DNA from: Candidatus Melainabacteria bacterium
GTDB taxonomy: Bacteria; Cyanobacteriota; Vampirovibrionia; Obscuribacterales; Obscuribacteraceae
Assembly: GCA_003151275.1 (NCBI GenBank)
Contig: PLXC01000066.1
Span: forward strand, 62,001-126,000
Length of the DNA: 64,000 nucleotides
Direction of reading: 5' to 3'
Below, in pieces: positions 44,391 through 53,016 of the stretch. The position numbers were made by a program, and so were the translations under genes. The notes under the pieces were generated by a model. It saw only the letters and a list, made by a program, of their open reading frames with translations. It was not told the origin of the DNA and did not search any database. Positions within the stretch are counted from its first letter, which is position 1. The number at the start of each line of letters is the position of its first letter.

Positions 44391-45542
44391 TTAGGACACC
44401 TGGGCTGCTGCTCTTGCCAGCTGATCCGTCTCATGCAAATCGCACTGTTCTTCGAAATATTGTTTGAAGGTCCCGGCCAAAATTGCTTCTCTGCATTCAA
44501 CCGCCTGTCTGATCAAATGATGGATGTTATGAATGGATAACAGCGTGCCGCCAGCTTGCTCCTTTTGTTTGAACAAGTGATGCAAGTAGGCTTTGGTGTG
44601 CATTCTACAAGTGAAACAATCACAATCATTTTCCAGTGGGGTGAAATCTTTTCCGTACTTGGATGTGCGCAAGGATATTCGTCCTTGTCTGGTGAAGGCG
44701 GCTCCGTGACGAGCAAGACGCGTCGGTGAAACACAATCAAACATATCGACACCACATCTGATGGCATACGAAATGTCCCACGGCGTGCCAACACCCATCA
44801 AATAACGAGGCTTGCCTGCGGGCAGAAGAGGTGTGGTGAAAAGAACAATTCGCTCGATCGTCGAGCGATCCTCGCCAACAGCGACTCCGCCGATTGCAAA
44901 GCCAGGCAAATCGTGGTGCGTCACTGCCGCTACAGAGCGCTCACGCAAATCCTCATACATGCTTCCTTGCACTATGCCAAACAAGGCCCGAGCGTCGGCA
45001 CCGTCATGATGCTCAACACACGTCTGCAGCCACCTGTGCGTTCTTTCCATAGAGGCTAATGCCTCATCGTAAGTGGCTGGGTTTTTAACGCAGTCATCAA
45101 ATGCCATGATGATGTCAGCGCCAATTGCATTTTGAATTTCCATCGACTTTGCTGGTCCAATGAAGTGTTCGCGACCCCCGCGATGATCTTTGAAGAAGAC
45201 TCCTTCTTCGGTGATACGCCGCAGCATGTCCAAGCTAAAAACCTGGAAGCCTCCCGAATCAGTCAGGATGGGCTTTTCCCAGCCTATAAATTTATGAATT
45301 CCGCCGGCTTCTTTAATAAGTTCATGTCCGGGGCGCAAGTAGAGGTGATAGGAGTTGGACAAAACAATTTGTGCGTCACAGTTTCTCACTTGATCAAATG
45401 TCACCGCCTTTAATGCCCCATTGGTGCCTACCGGCATAAATACAGGCGTTTCGACCACTCCATGCGGAGTCGTTAATCGACCGGCTCGTGCGCCAGACCA
45501 GGGACAGACAGCTTCTACTTGGAACTGAACCGCTTTGCTCAT
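44391..45542 (-). CDS. tgt: Queuine tRNA-guanine transglycosylase
   Basis: Tgt exchanges guanine-34 for preQ1 in tRNAs with GUN anticodons, in queuosine synthesis. Signatures are 'SNSYHLYLRPG', 'LTDSGGFQVFS', 'GIVQGSMYEDLR', 'GGVAVGE', 'YLMGVGTP' and the zinc site 'CDCFTCRMHTKAYLHHLF'. Length from the ATG at 45542 is 383 residues. I chose that start because the frame upstream runs through the pspA terminator. No ribosome site is evident. Confidence 0.96.
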   Translation of the reverse strand: MSKAVQFQVEAVCPWSGARAGRLTTPHGVVETPVFMPVGTNGALKAVTFDQVRNCDAQIVLSNSYHLYLRPGHELIKEAGGIHKFIGWEKPILTDSGGFQVFSLDMLRRITEEGVFFKDHRGGREHFIGPAKSMEIQNAIGADIIMAFDDCVKNPATYDEALASMERTHRWLQTCVEHHDGADARALFGIVQGSMYEDLRERSVAAVTHHDLPGFAIGGVAVGEDRSTIERIVLFTTPLLPAGKPRYLMGVGTPWDISYAIRCGVDMFDCVSPTRLARHGAAFTRQGRISLRTSKYGKDFTPLENDCDCFTCRMHTKAYLHHLFKQKEQAGGTLLSIHNIHHLIRQAVECREAILAGTFKQYFEEQCDLHETDQLARAAAQVS

Positions 45543-45562
45543 GAGGGTAAATATACAAACAA

Positions 45563-45588
45563 AATGGGCGCAGATACCAGCGCCCATT
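45563..45588 (-). terminator. Intrinsic terminator of pspA
   Basis: AATGGGCGC (45563-45571) pairs perfectly with GCGCCCATT (45580-45588) around eight bases. On the minus strand it is followed by TTTGTTTGT. It lies 47 bases after the pspA stop and just before tgt. Confidence 0.8.
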
Positions 45589-45634
45589 AAGAGATCTGTT
45601 TGTTCTTAAGCTGTGCCCCAGAAATCTAGCGCCC

Positions 45635-46387
45635 TTACGCTTCGTTTATTTCTTTGACGTCTTGCGCATCCAGCGTGTCGTTATCGTTCTTGCGTTCGAT
45701 CAGCATCGGTTCTTTGATGCTTATCTTGTTGTCCTTCACGCCCATGGACTGCTTCAATGCAAGCAATTCCATATCTACATCTGTTTTGCCTTCAAAATTC
45801 TTGAATTGCTTATCAAGATTGTCGCCACTAAGTTCGGACATCGCCGCAGCTTTGGCCTCTCGTTCTAAAACCTTGGTCTCCATTTTTTCCATTACTGACA
45901 TTGCACCACTGGAAGTTGTCTTCGATAAAATTTCGTTCGCTTTCGAGGTAGCTTGAGCAGCTTTGTCTCTAGCGATAAGAACTTGCTTCTTGGTGTAAGC
46001 TTTTTGAACTTCCGCTTCCAGGTCCGTAAGGCGCTGTCTCAGATTCAATGTCGAATCTCTTTGCGACTTTAACTGAGTTTCCAAATCGTTCGCTGCGTCA
46101 ACATACTGTTTCTTCCGTTGCAGCGCCTGCTTAGCCAGGTCATCGTTGCCTTGTTGAACTGCCATGGCAGCTCGATTTTGCCAAGTTTCCGCCTGGTCTT
46201 TGTTCTTTTGTAGCTGCTGCTCGAGCTGCTTCTCGGTGGCAATTGCTTGGGCGACAGCCTGACGAACTTGAATCAAATTGGACTGTAAGTCTTGATAGGT
46301 CTGCTCGAGCATTATTTGGGGATCTTCCATCCTACCCAAAATGGCATTGAACATAGCCCTGAACAAGTTACCTAGGCGTTCGAACAT
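45635..46387 (-). CDS. PspA/IM30 (Vipp1-like) membrane-stress protein
   Basis: A 250-residue ESCRT-III-like coiled-coil protein that binds and repairs the inner membrane. The N-terminal amphipathic helix 'MFERLGNLFRAMFNAIL' binds lipid. The following long coiled coil ('EDPQIMLEQTYQDLQSNL', many Gln/Lys/Glu) is typical. A 30-residue polar tail after the core recalls the Vipp1 extension but is too short to class it. A GGAAGGAG ribosome site precedes the ATG and a strong terminator follows. Confidence 0.9.
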   Translation of the reverse strand: MFERLGNLFRAMFNAILGRMEDPQIMLEQTYQDLQSNLIQVRQAVAQAIATEKQLEQQLQKNKDQAETWQNRAAMAVQQGNDDLAKQALQRKKQYVDAANDLETQLKSQRDSTLNLRQRLTDLEAEVQKAYTKKQVLIARDKAAQATSKANEILSKTTSSGAMSVMEKMETKVLEREAKAAAMSELSGDNLDKQFKNFEGKTDVDMELLALKQSMGVKDNKISIKEPMLIERKNDNDTLDAQDVKEINEA

Positions 46388-46634
46388 TGATTGACAACTC
46401 CTTCCGGGTGGACTTCGTACACGAGGGTCTGCGGATCTCGGTTAGCATTAAATAATAAGTGTAGCAAACCCTAACTTCTCTTATGCCCAGGATTGAGCGC
46501 TCTGATCCTCTTTTAGACCTTCAAAATAAAGAGGCAATTGCTGGAAGTGCCCAACCGTGGCGACGAGACGCTTGTAAAGCGCATTGCATCACGAATAACG
46601 TACTTTGGTAAAGAAATTAGCTAGGATAGTAACT

Positions 46635-46856
46635 ATGGCGATACCGAAAGATATGGCAGATCAACTGGCTGGAGCGGGCGAATCCGTACTCGCAATCGGA
46701 GTACTGGTCGGACTTGGCGCCTGGGGCGGCTTTTGGCTGGATGGAAAATTGCATACGGCGCCATGGCTTGCTATCGGTTTATCGCTGCTTGGGATGAGCC
46801 TTGGTTTGGGGCGCATGGTAATGAAGGCTTTGCAGTCTGATAAGCCTGCGAAATAG
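46635..46856 (+). CDS. atpI: AtpI/AtpZ-like ATP synthase assembly protein
   Basis: A 73-residue membrane protein with two helices (about 18-38 and 45-63) joined by 'GGFWLDGKLHTAPW', the AtpZ/AtpI hairpin. Such proteins head ATP synthase operons and help assemble the c-ring. I chose the ATG at 46635 with AGGATAG before it. The 194-base gap to atpB holds a GTGCTGAAAGCAC dyad. Confidence 0.8.
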   Translation: MAIPKDMADQLAGAGESVLAIGVLVGLGAWGGFWLDGKLHTAPWLAIGLSLLGMSLGLGRMVMKALQSDKPAK

Positions 46857-47050
46857 ACGCTCGTTTTCTGTCCCCTGGCAGCCGTGCTGAAAGCACTGCT
46901 TTGATACGTTTCTTCGTATGCCACAGAAAAGAAATAGATTCTGATAGCCTTTATTTGCTGCGGCTTTCATCTGGTATCATGCCAAATTAATGCCGCCAAA
47001 GGCGAAGCCGTTCACATATAAGCGGCAATTTTTAGACGGGACCACTTTAG

Positions 47051-47800
47051 ATGTTAGGCAAGAATCTCTTTCTTTATCAGTTGGGTGTTGGCACTCCGAC
47101 CGACTCGATCGGTGTCATCCATGCCGACACAATTGCACTCAGTGCGATTTGCATGTTGGGCATACTGGGAGTAGGTTCGGTAGTCGCGAACAGCATGAAA
47201 GTTGACGGACCGGGCAGCAAGATGCAGGCGATCGTTGAAAGCATATATTTGTTTGCTGATGATTTAGCTCACGGACAAATTGGCGAGCATTACAAGACCT
47301 TCTTCCCACTGATCGCAGCAATCTTTATTTTTGTGTTAACCGGTAACTTTCTCGGCGTCGGTCCGTGGAAGGTGTTTGAGCATATGCCCGGCTGGCCTAT
47401 GTTGAACGGCGCAACCGGGCTTCACGCTGAGGCGTTTGAAATCGCCTCACCAACTACTGACTTCAACGTAACGGTAGGATTGGCCGCAGTTGCATTGGTT
47501 GTTTATATCTGTTCTGGTTTTTGGAAGCATGGTGGCAAGTACGCCAAGACCTTGTTCCTGACACCAATGGCGCCGATTGAAATTATGGACATGGTCGTTC
47601 GTCCTTCAACCCTAGCCCTCCGTTTGATGGTCGTAATCACGGCTGACGAACTTATGCGCGGTGCGTTCTTGCTCATGTGTCCGATTCTTTTGCCCACTGC
47701 GATCATGGGATTTGAGCTGTTCATCGGAGTTATCCAGGCTTTCGTATTCGCGTTGTTGACTTCGATTTATATCGGACTGACTGTCGCGGAACATCACTAA
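47051..47800 (+). CDS. atpB: ATP synthase Fo subunit a
   Basis: A 249-residue proton-channel subunit with five to six helices. The essential Arg lies in 'RPSTLALRL' and the final helix 'VIQAFVFALLTSIYIGLTVAEHH' matches the cyanobacterial type. The usual RLFGN that contains the Arg is RLMVV here, which is a notable change in a nearly invariant motif. A loop after the second helix ('PWKVFEHMPGWPMLNGATG') replaces the usual shorter one. It is first of the Fo genes after atpI. Confidence 0.93.
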   Translation: MLGKNLFLYQLGVGTPTDSIGVIHADTIALSAICMLGILGVGSVVANSMKVDGPGSKMQAIVESIYLFADDLAHGQIGEHYKTFFPLIAAIFIFVLTGNFLGVGPWKVFEHMPGWPMLNGATGLHAEAFEIASPTTDFNVTVGLAAVALVVYICSGFWKHGGKYAKTLFLTPMAPIEIMDMVVRPSTLALRLMVVITADELMRGAFLLMCPILLPTAIMGFELFIGVIQAFVFALLTSIYIGLTVAEHH

Positions 47801-48018
47801 ACAATTTTGTTAGATAGTTCGAAACGGTTGCTCAGCATGTCTTTAGGCTGATTGTTGTTGCAAAGCGCCACCACTTTGCCCTTAAGCTAAATACAGCTTT
47901 TATTAAGGCAACATGCGCTTCAAACAAGGCCCCCGCGCTGATTCGACTTGATATAATTTGACTCGGCTTGAGGGGAGACTCTCAGTCTTGAAGCACTGTG
48001 AGTTCAGAGGAGAACGTT

Positions 48019-48312
48019 GTGGAACACCAACTTATTGCCCAAGCAGCGACAGCTGCGACCACTGTTGATAGCCAAACACTGGTGAGATGCGCGTCTTTAA
48101 TAGGTTCTGGTATCGCTGTTGTCGGCGTATTCGGACCTGGTATCGGGATTGGAGTAGCAGGCGCACGTGCTCTTGAAGGTATGGCACGTCAGCCAGAAAT
48201 GGCTGGTAAGTTGTTGGCAAATGCCATCATCATCGCCGCCTTGATGGAAGCTCTCGGACTGCTCGCTTTCGTTGTCGCCATTCTTCTTTACTTGAACGGC
48301 ACCAAAGCGTAG
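48019..48312 (+). CDS. atpE: ATP synthase Fo subunit c
   Basis: A 97-residue c-ring subunit with two helices. The Gly-rich packing motif 'GPGIGIGVAGA' is in helix one and the ion-binding E77 in 'AALMEALGLLAF' in helix two. The residues after E77 (Ala, Leu) lack the Ser/Thr of sodium-type rings, so proton coupling is likely. An about 20-residue N-terminal leader is longer than in most c subunits. I chose the GTG at 48019, seven bases after AGAGGAG; an upstream GTG at 47998 lies before that site. Confidence 0.95.
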   Translation: MEHQLIAQAATAATTVDSQTLVRCASLIGSGIAVVGVFGPGIGIGVAGARALEGMARQPEMAGKLLANAIIIAALMEALGLLAFVVAILLYLNGTKA

Positions 48313-48343
48313 TTTTCTCACCTAAAACAGTAGAATCCAAGAT

Positions 48344-48820
48344 ATGTTTGACTTAAATCTCACCTGTTTAATATTCATCGGCATGTTCCTGCTCTTCGTA
48401 AAGCTGCTCGATGAGCTGGTTTTGAAGCCAGTAGGAAAAGTGATCGAGCAGCGGCAAGCGATCATTCGGAACAACACCGATGCAGCTGCTGCCGCTCGCG
48501 CCCGGGCAAACGAAGTGGTAACCCAATACCAAGCTCGTATTCATGCCGCTAATGCTGAGGCTCAATCAATGATCAACGAAGTGACGACCAAAGCTGAAAA
48601 GGCTCGTGCCGTTGAACTGAAGAAGGTGCAAGACAAAGGTCAGGCAGAAATTCAAGCAGCTAGAGAAAAATTATCGGCTGAGCGAAGTGGTCTCATCGAT
48701 CAACTCGTTGACCAGGAAAAGTCTCTAGTTGAAAGCATTACTAAAAAACTGATTGGCGACAGCGCCTCTGTCAGCCTGGATTCTGGCACAGTAAAACGTG
48801 CGCTGGAGGAAGCTAGATAA
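48344..48820 (+). CDS. ATP synthase Fo subunit b' (b2)
   Basis: A 158-residue peripheral-stalk subunit with one N-terminal helix (about 6-24) and a long charged coiled coil. 'DELVLKPVGKVIEQRQAIIRNNTDAAAAARARANEVVTQY' is characteristic of b' in Cyanobacteria and chloroplasts (called AtpG in some cyanobacterial naming). It lies between c and b. Its TAA overlaps the atpF ATG by one base. Confidence 0.93.
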   Translation: MFDLNLTCLIFIGMFLLFVKLLDELVLKPVGKVIEQRQAIIRNNTDAAAAARARANEVVTQYQARIHAANAEAQSMINEVTTKAEKARAVELKKVQDKGQAEIQAAREKLSAERSGLIDQLVDQEKSLVESITKKLIGDSASVSLDSGTVKRALEEAR

Positions 48821-49398
48821 TGTTTTTGTTTGCAGTTGAAACGGCTGAGCAATTGAGCGGATATCCACTGGTATCAAGTTGGTTCGAAAACAACTTGATC
48901 AACTGGCTGGTATTAGTTGTCTTGCTCGTTATTCTTTGGCAGAAAGTAACGCCACCAATGTTTGCTGCGCGCGCTGAGAAAATCGAAACCTCCTTGCGGG
49001 AAGCGGCTGAAGCACGAGCTCAAGCCGAGCTCTTGCTGAAAGAGCAGGAAGCAAAAGTTGCCAACGTTGAAGAAGAAGTAGTTCAGAAACAAGCTGACGC
49101 AAAAATGTTGGCTGAGGAATTGAGAGTGCAACGCGAAGCGCAAACTCAAAAGGATATGGCCGATTTAAGTCACAAACTGCAAAATCAAATCGCTACTGAG
49201 CGAGCGGTGGCAATCACTGACTTGCGCAGCAGCGCAGCCAAAGCGGCGATCCACTTAACTGAGCAAATTCTTCCTTCAATGATGAACGATAGCATTCGAG
49301 GAAAGTTACTCAACCAGTTTATGGAACAACTTGATAGCTCGACTTCGCAAATGTCCACTTTGTCGAATGAAGATCGTCTTCAAATGAAAACTTACTAG
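48820..49398 (+). CDS. atpF: ATP synthase Fo subunit b
   Basis: A 192-residue stalk subunit. The membrane helix is at about 27-45, followed by 'TPPMFAARAEKIETSLREAAEARAQAELLLKEQEAKV' coiled coil. It pairs with b' to form a heterodimeric stalk as in phototroph-type synthases. The start is coupled to b'. Confidence 0.95.
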   Translation: MFLFAVETAEQLSGYPLVSSWFENNLINWLVLVVLLVILWQKVTPPMFAARAEKIETSLREAAEARAQAELLLKEQEAKVANVEEEVVQKQADAKMLAEELRVQREAQTQKDMADLSHKLQNQIATERAVAITDLRSSAAKAAIHLTEQILPSMMNDSIRGKLLNQFMEQLDSSTSQMSTLSNEDRLQMKTY

Positions 49399-49415
49399 GA
49401 AACTAAGGAAGAGGA

Positions 49416-49970
49416 ATGAAAACAGGAAACGCCACAGTTGCCGGCCAATATGCAGATGCTGTCTTGGAATTGGCTATTAAAGATGGCGGCGATGCCCTAG
49501 CCGACAAGGTGCTCGCGGAACTTGGTGCCATCAATAAAGTGAGTCGTGATGTTCCTGAACTTGATTTGATTCTTGGTCATCCTGCAATTCAAAGTGTGCA
49601 GAAACGAGAAATCATTACTTCGCTTTTCAGCACATCGGTAAACGACCTAACTCTGCGACTTTTGGAGCTGTTACTCGATAAAAGACGATTGAGTTTGCTG
49701 CCGCAAATAGAACGTCGATATCGCGAATCTCTGAATGTTCGCAAAAATATCGTCGGTGCAAGCTTAGTTTGCGCAGACAAATTAAGTGAGTCCGCAATCG
49801 CAGATATCAAAGCGAGATTGACAGAGCATCTCGGAAAACGCCTTGAGCTGGAAGTCAAAGTCGACCCATCATTGATCGGTGGTGTCGTTTTGAGACTCGG
49901 TGACCAAGTCATCGATGGCAGTTTAAAAGGCAAACTGCAAAGCCTCGAAAGAGCACTTTTATCCGTCTAA
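49416..49970 (+). CDS. atpH: ATP synthase F1 subunit delta
   Basis: A 184-residue delta subunit linking the b/b' stalk to the top of alpha3beta3. The N-terminal helical domain begins 'VAGQYADAVLELAIKDG' and the C-terminal segment 'KVDPSLIGGVVLRLGDQVIDGSLKGKLQSLERAL' is the family signature. GGAAGAGGA precedes the ATG. Confidence 0.95.
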   Translation: MKTGNATVAGQYADAVLELAIKDGGDALADKVLAELGAINKVSRDVPELDLILGHPAIQSVQKREIITSLFSTSVNDLTLRLLELLLDKRRLSLLPQIERRYRESLNVRKNIVGASLVCADKLSESAIADIKARLTEHLGKRLELEVKVDPSLIGGVVLRLGDQVIDGSLKGKLQSLERALLSV

Positions 49971-50024
49971 ATCTTTCCCCAATCCGCAACTTGAGACCGC
50001 ATCAATACAAGAGGTTAGAACAAA

Positions 50025-51551
50025 ATGGCAATCCGCCCCGATGAAATCACTTCCATCCTAAAACAACAGCTCGACAAATATCGATCGACGCTGAACGTAT
50101 CGAACGTCGGAAGCGTTCTCAGTGTTGGCGACGGTATCGCTCGCATCTACGGCATGGAGAAAGCCATGGCCGGTGAACTCGTTGAGTTCGAAGACGAAGA
50201 CCGCACTGCCGGAATGGTGTTGAACCTGGAAGAAGATAACGTCGGGGTCGTAATTCTCGGTGAAGGCCGAAAAATCTATGAAGGTATGACTGTCAAAACG
50301 ACAGGCAAGATTGCATCTACGCCAGTCGGCGAATGCATGCTCGGTCGAGTCGTTAGCCCCATTGGTGAACCTCTCGACGGAAAAGGTCCAATTGCTGCTA
50401 CCGAATTTAGCCCGATTGAAGTTAAGGCTCCCGGTATTGTTCAACGCAAGTCGGTGCACGAACCATTGATGACCGGCATCGCCGCTATCGATGGGATGAT
50501 TCCAATTGGTCGTGGGCAGCGCGAGTTGATTATCGGAGACCGTCAAACTGGAAAGACCGCCATCGCCATCGATGCGATCATCAATCAGAAGACTCAGCCA
50601 GACCGACCAATTTGCATCTACGTTGCGATCGGACAAAAAGAGAGCAACATCGGACGTATTCAAAAAATTCTCGAAGACAATGGTGCGATGGAGTACACCG
50701 TCATCGTTGACGCTCCCGCAACATCTTCACCAGCGATGCAGTTTTTGGCACCATATGCAGGAGCGTCCATTGGCGAATTTTTCATGAACCGCGGTCAACA
50801 CGCACTCTGCGTTTACGATGACTTGTCCAAGCACGCTGCTGCTTACCGCGCCATGAGCTTGCTGTTGAGAAGACCGCCAGGTCGTGAAGCTTATCCTGGA
50901 GACGTTTTCTATCTCCACAGCCGCCTATTGGAACGAGCTGCTAAATTGAGTGACAAGCTTGGTGCCGGCTCTATGACTGCGCTTCCGATCATCGAAACTC
51001 AAGCCGGTGACGTTTCCGCTTACATTCCGACAAACGTAATTTCAATTACAGACGGACAGATCTTCCTTGAAACAGACTTGTTCTATGCCGGTGTCAGACC
51101 AGCTATTAACGCCGGTATCTCGGTCAGCCGAGTCGGTGGTGCTGCCCAAACCAAAGCCATGAAAATGGTGGCAGGTAAACTGAGACTGGACCTTGCTCAA
51201 TTTCGTGAGTTGGAAGCATTTGCTCAATTTGCATCAGACTTGGATAAGGCCACTCAAGACCAAATTCGTCGTGGACAAAAACTGACTGAAGTCCTGAAGC
51301 AACCTCAATATCGCCCGCTTCTTCTCGCTCAGCAAGTTTCGATTCTCTACGCTGCCAACAGAGGCGTACTGGATGATGTCGAACAAAAAGACATTCCTCG
51401 CTTTAAAGAAGAATGGTTCAAGTATCTTTCAGCGCAAGCGAAAGATGTTGAAGCTAAGCTCAACGCTGGTGACAAGCCAACTAAAGAAGAAGAGCAAGCA
51501 ATTTACGACGCATTGATGAAGTTCAAAGAAACCTTCTTCAGCGTTAAATAG
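50025..51551 (+). CDS. atpA: ATP synthase F1 subunit alpha
   Basis: A 508-residue non-catalytic nucleotide-binding subunit. The P-loop is [11 protein letters not shown] (about 171-181). '[45 protein letters not shown]' and the signature '[14 protein letters not shown]' are intact. Length is as in other bacteria. AGAGG precedes the ATG, 54 bases after atpH. Confidence 0.98.
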   Translation: MAIRPDEITSILKQQLDKYRSTLNVSNVGSVLSVGDGIARIYGMEKAMAGELVEFEDEDRTAGMVLNLEEDNVGVVILGEGRKIYEGMTVKTTGKIASTPVGECMLGRVVSPIGEPLDGKGPIAATEFSPIEVKAPGIVQRKSVHEPLMTGIAAIDGMIPIGRGQRELIIGDRQTGKTAIAIDAIINQKTQPDRPICIYVAIGQKESNIGRIQKILEDNGAMEYTVIVDAPATSSPAMQFLAPYAGASIGEFFMNRGQHALCVYDDLSKHAAAYRAMSLLLRRPPGREAYPGDVFYLHSRLLERAAKLSDKLGAGSMTALPIIETQAGDVSAYIPTNVISITDGQIFLETDLFYAGVRPAINAGISVSRVGGAAQTKAMKMVAGKLRLDLAQFRELEAFAQFASDLDKATQDQIRRGQKLTEVLKQPQYRPLLLAQQVSILYAANRGVLDDVEQKDIPRFKEEWFKYLSAQAKDVEAKLNAGDKPTKEEEQAIYDALMKFKETFFSVK

Positions 51552-51563
51552 GTGAGCAATTAA

Positions 51564-52445
51564 ATGGCAAATCTTAAGGCGATTCGTAGCCGGATCAAAA
51601 GTGTTCAGGCTACGCAAAAAATAACCAGAGCAATGCGACTTGTGGCTGCGGCCAAGGTAAGACGCGCCCAAATGCGCGTTGAAGCGGCACGACCATTCAC
51701 AAGTGCTGTCGTGAATATGTTGCAAGAAGCGCTTTCGGGGCTGGCTCCCATTGACTTGCACGGAATGGTTATTCTTCAAGCAAGAGAAGTGAAAACGGTT
51801 GGCATCATCGTCATCTCGTCAGACAGAGGATTGTGCGGATCGTACAACACCGTGGTGTTTCGCGAAGTGATGCAACGTATCATGCAGCTCGAAGGCGAAG
51901 GTAAAAAGGTAAAACTGATTTTGATCGGCTTGAAAGCAGCTGGCTTTTTCAAACATGTCAAAGTCGACAAGTTGAAGACTTACTCTTTGTTGCCTGTGAT
52001 TCCTACACCTCAGGAAGGCAAGTTGATTGCCGACACTGCTGTTCAATTTTTCACTGACAAAGCCGTGGATTCTGTCGAGATAATCGGAACGAAGTTCATC
52101 TCAATGATGCGTTCTGAAATAATCGACATGAAGTTTATTCCGGTTGCATTGCCTGAGCAGGCAAAGCACACAATGCTGCGACCTGAACGATTATTTGAAC
52201 CATCGATCGACGAAGTGATGCAGAAAGAACTTCTACCGAAGTATCTGCAGAACGTAATCTATCAAGCAATGCTTGAAGCATCGGCAGCGGAATTGGCGGC
52301 GAGAATGAAGGCGATGACAGACGCGTCTAACAACGCACGCGATCTGATCAGCTCACTCAGTCTCGTCTACAACAAAGCACGTCAATCGAGCATCACGCAA
52401 GAACTGCTCGAAATCGTCGGCGGCGCCGAAGCCCTGCGCGGTTAG
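51564..52445 (+). CDS. atpG: ATP synthase F1 subunit gamma
   Basis: A 293-residue central-shaft subunit. The N-terminal helix is 'LKAIRSRIKSVQATQKITRAMRLVAAAKVRRAQ' and the C-terminal helix is 'AAELAARMKAMTDASNNARDLI'. It lacks the 30-40-residue insertion of gamma in photosynthetic cyanobacteria, which fits a non-photosynthetic relative. It is the last atp gene here; beta and epsilon do not follow, as in the split cyanobacterial arrangement. Confidence 0.96.
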   Translation: MANLKAIRSRIKSVQATQKITRAMRLVAAAKVRRAQMRVEAARPFTSAVVNMLQEALSGLAPIDLHGMVILQAREVKTVGIIVISSDRGLCGSYNTVVFREVMQRIMQLEGEGKKVKLILIGLKAAGFFKHVKVDKLKTYSLLPVIPTPQEGKLIADTAVQFFTDKAVDSVEIIGTKFISMMRSEIIDMKFIPVALPEQAKHTMLRPERLFEPSIDEVMQKELLPKYLQNVIYQAMLEASAAELAARMKAMTDASNNARDLISSLSLVYNKARQSSITQELLEIVGGAEALRG

Positions 52446-52499
52446 CGTCGGAGATTTTGATGGCTGTGTCATGTTGGCGTGGCGTCGTAGAATATAGGC

Positions 52500-52730
52500 A
52501 TGGGACATCCGCAAGAAAAACCGACAGTTGAACAAATAATGAAGTTGGTGGATCAGCTAATGCCGGCCGAGCGCGAGCAGATATTGGATCAACTGAAGAT
52601 GGACGATTTACGCCGAGCGATCCAGGTCGGGATCGAGCAGGCAGACCGAGGTGAGCTAATAGACGGCGAGGTTGTTCTTGCAGAATTGAGACAGCGGGCA
52701 GACGACAGGCTAAGAAAGAGCCCGGCTTGA
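52500..52730 (+). CDS. Orphan antitoxin-like protein
   Basis: A 76-residue helical protein. The second half, 'LRRAIQVGIEQADRGELIDGEVVLAELRQRADDRL', resembles the C-terminal toxin-binding tail of ParD-type antitoxins. The N-terminal half has a repeated 'LVDQLMPAEREQILDQL' pattern. No ParE-like gene follows; the next 280 bases show no gene. The ribosome site is weak. It may be an orphan or a solitary regulator. Confidence 0.5.
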   Translation: MGHPQEKPTVEQIMKLVDQLMPAEREQILDQLKMDDLRRAIQVGIEQADRGELIDGEVVLAELRQRADDRLRKSPA

Positions 52731-52984
52731 AATTGGTTGACGCAGACAGCTTTTCATAGCACCGCCTGAAGTTGGTTGTCATACACGTTTTGCATGGTGC
52801 CAGAGATCTGCCGAAGGTGTTCGAGCAGGACTGACGTGATCCAAAATGATGCGGGCTGTTCAGCAGTTGCACAATCCCTTTCGATATTGTCTGGACATAA
52901 GTCTGTGTCTGATAGCAAAACATTTAATCAATAGTCCACAGGAAACAGGGTCTGGTAGCCTGGGACTTACACAGGTATCATTTT

Positions 52985-53010
52985 AGTGATCACTTACTAG
53001 TAGCTATAAT
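52985..53010 (+). promoter_or_regulatory. Promoter with palindrome AGTGATCACT before the SpoIID gene
   Basis: A perfect TATAAT (53005-53010) lies six bases before the ATG at 53017, so the transcript would start at or next to the start codon (leaderless). A perfect 10-base palindrome AGTGATCACT (52985-52994) sits just upstream of the -10, where a repressor would block polymerase. Confidence 0.5.
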
Positions 53011-53016
53011 GTCGTT

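Noticed and set aside
52393..52923. A 176-codon minus-strand frame across the end of atpG and the antitoxin-like gene
   Set aside because: It overlaps two better-supported genes and has odd, Cys/Arg-rich composition.
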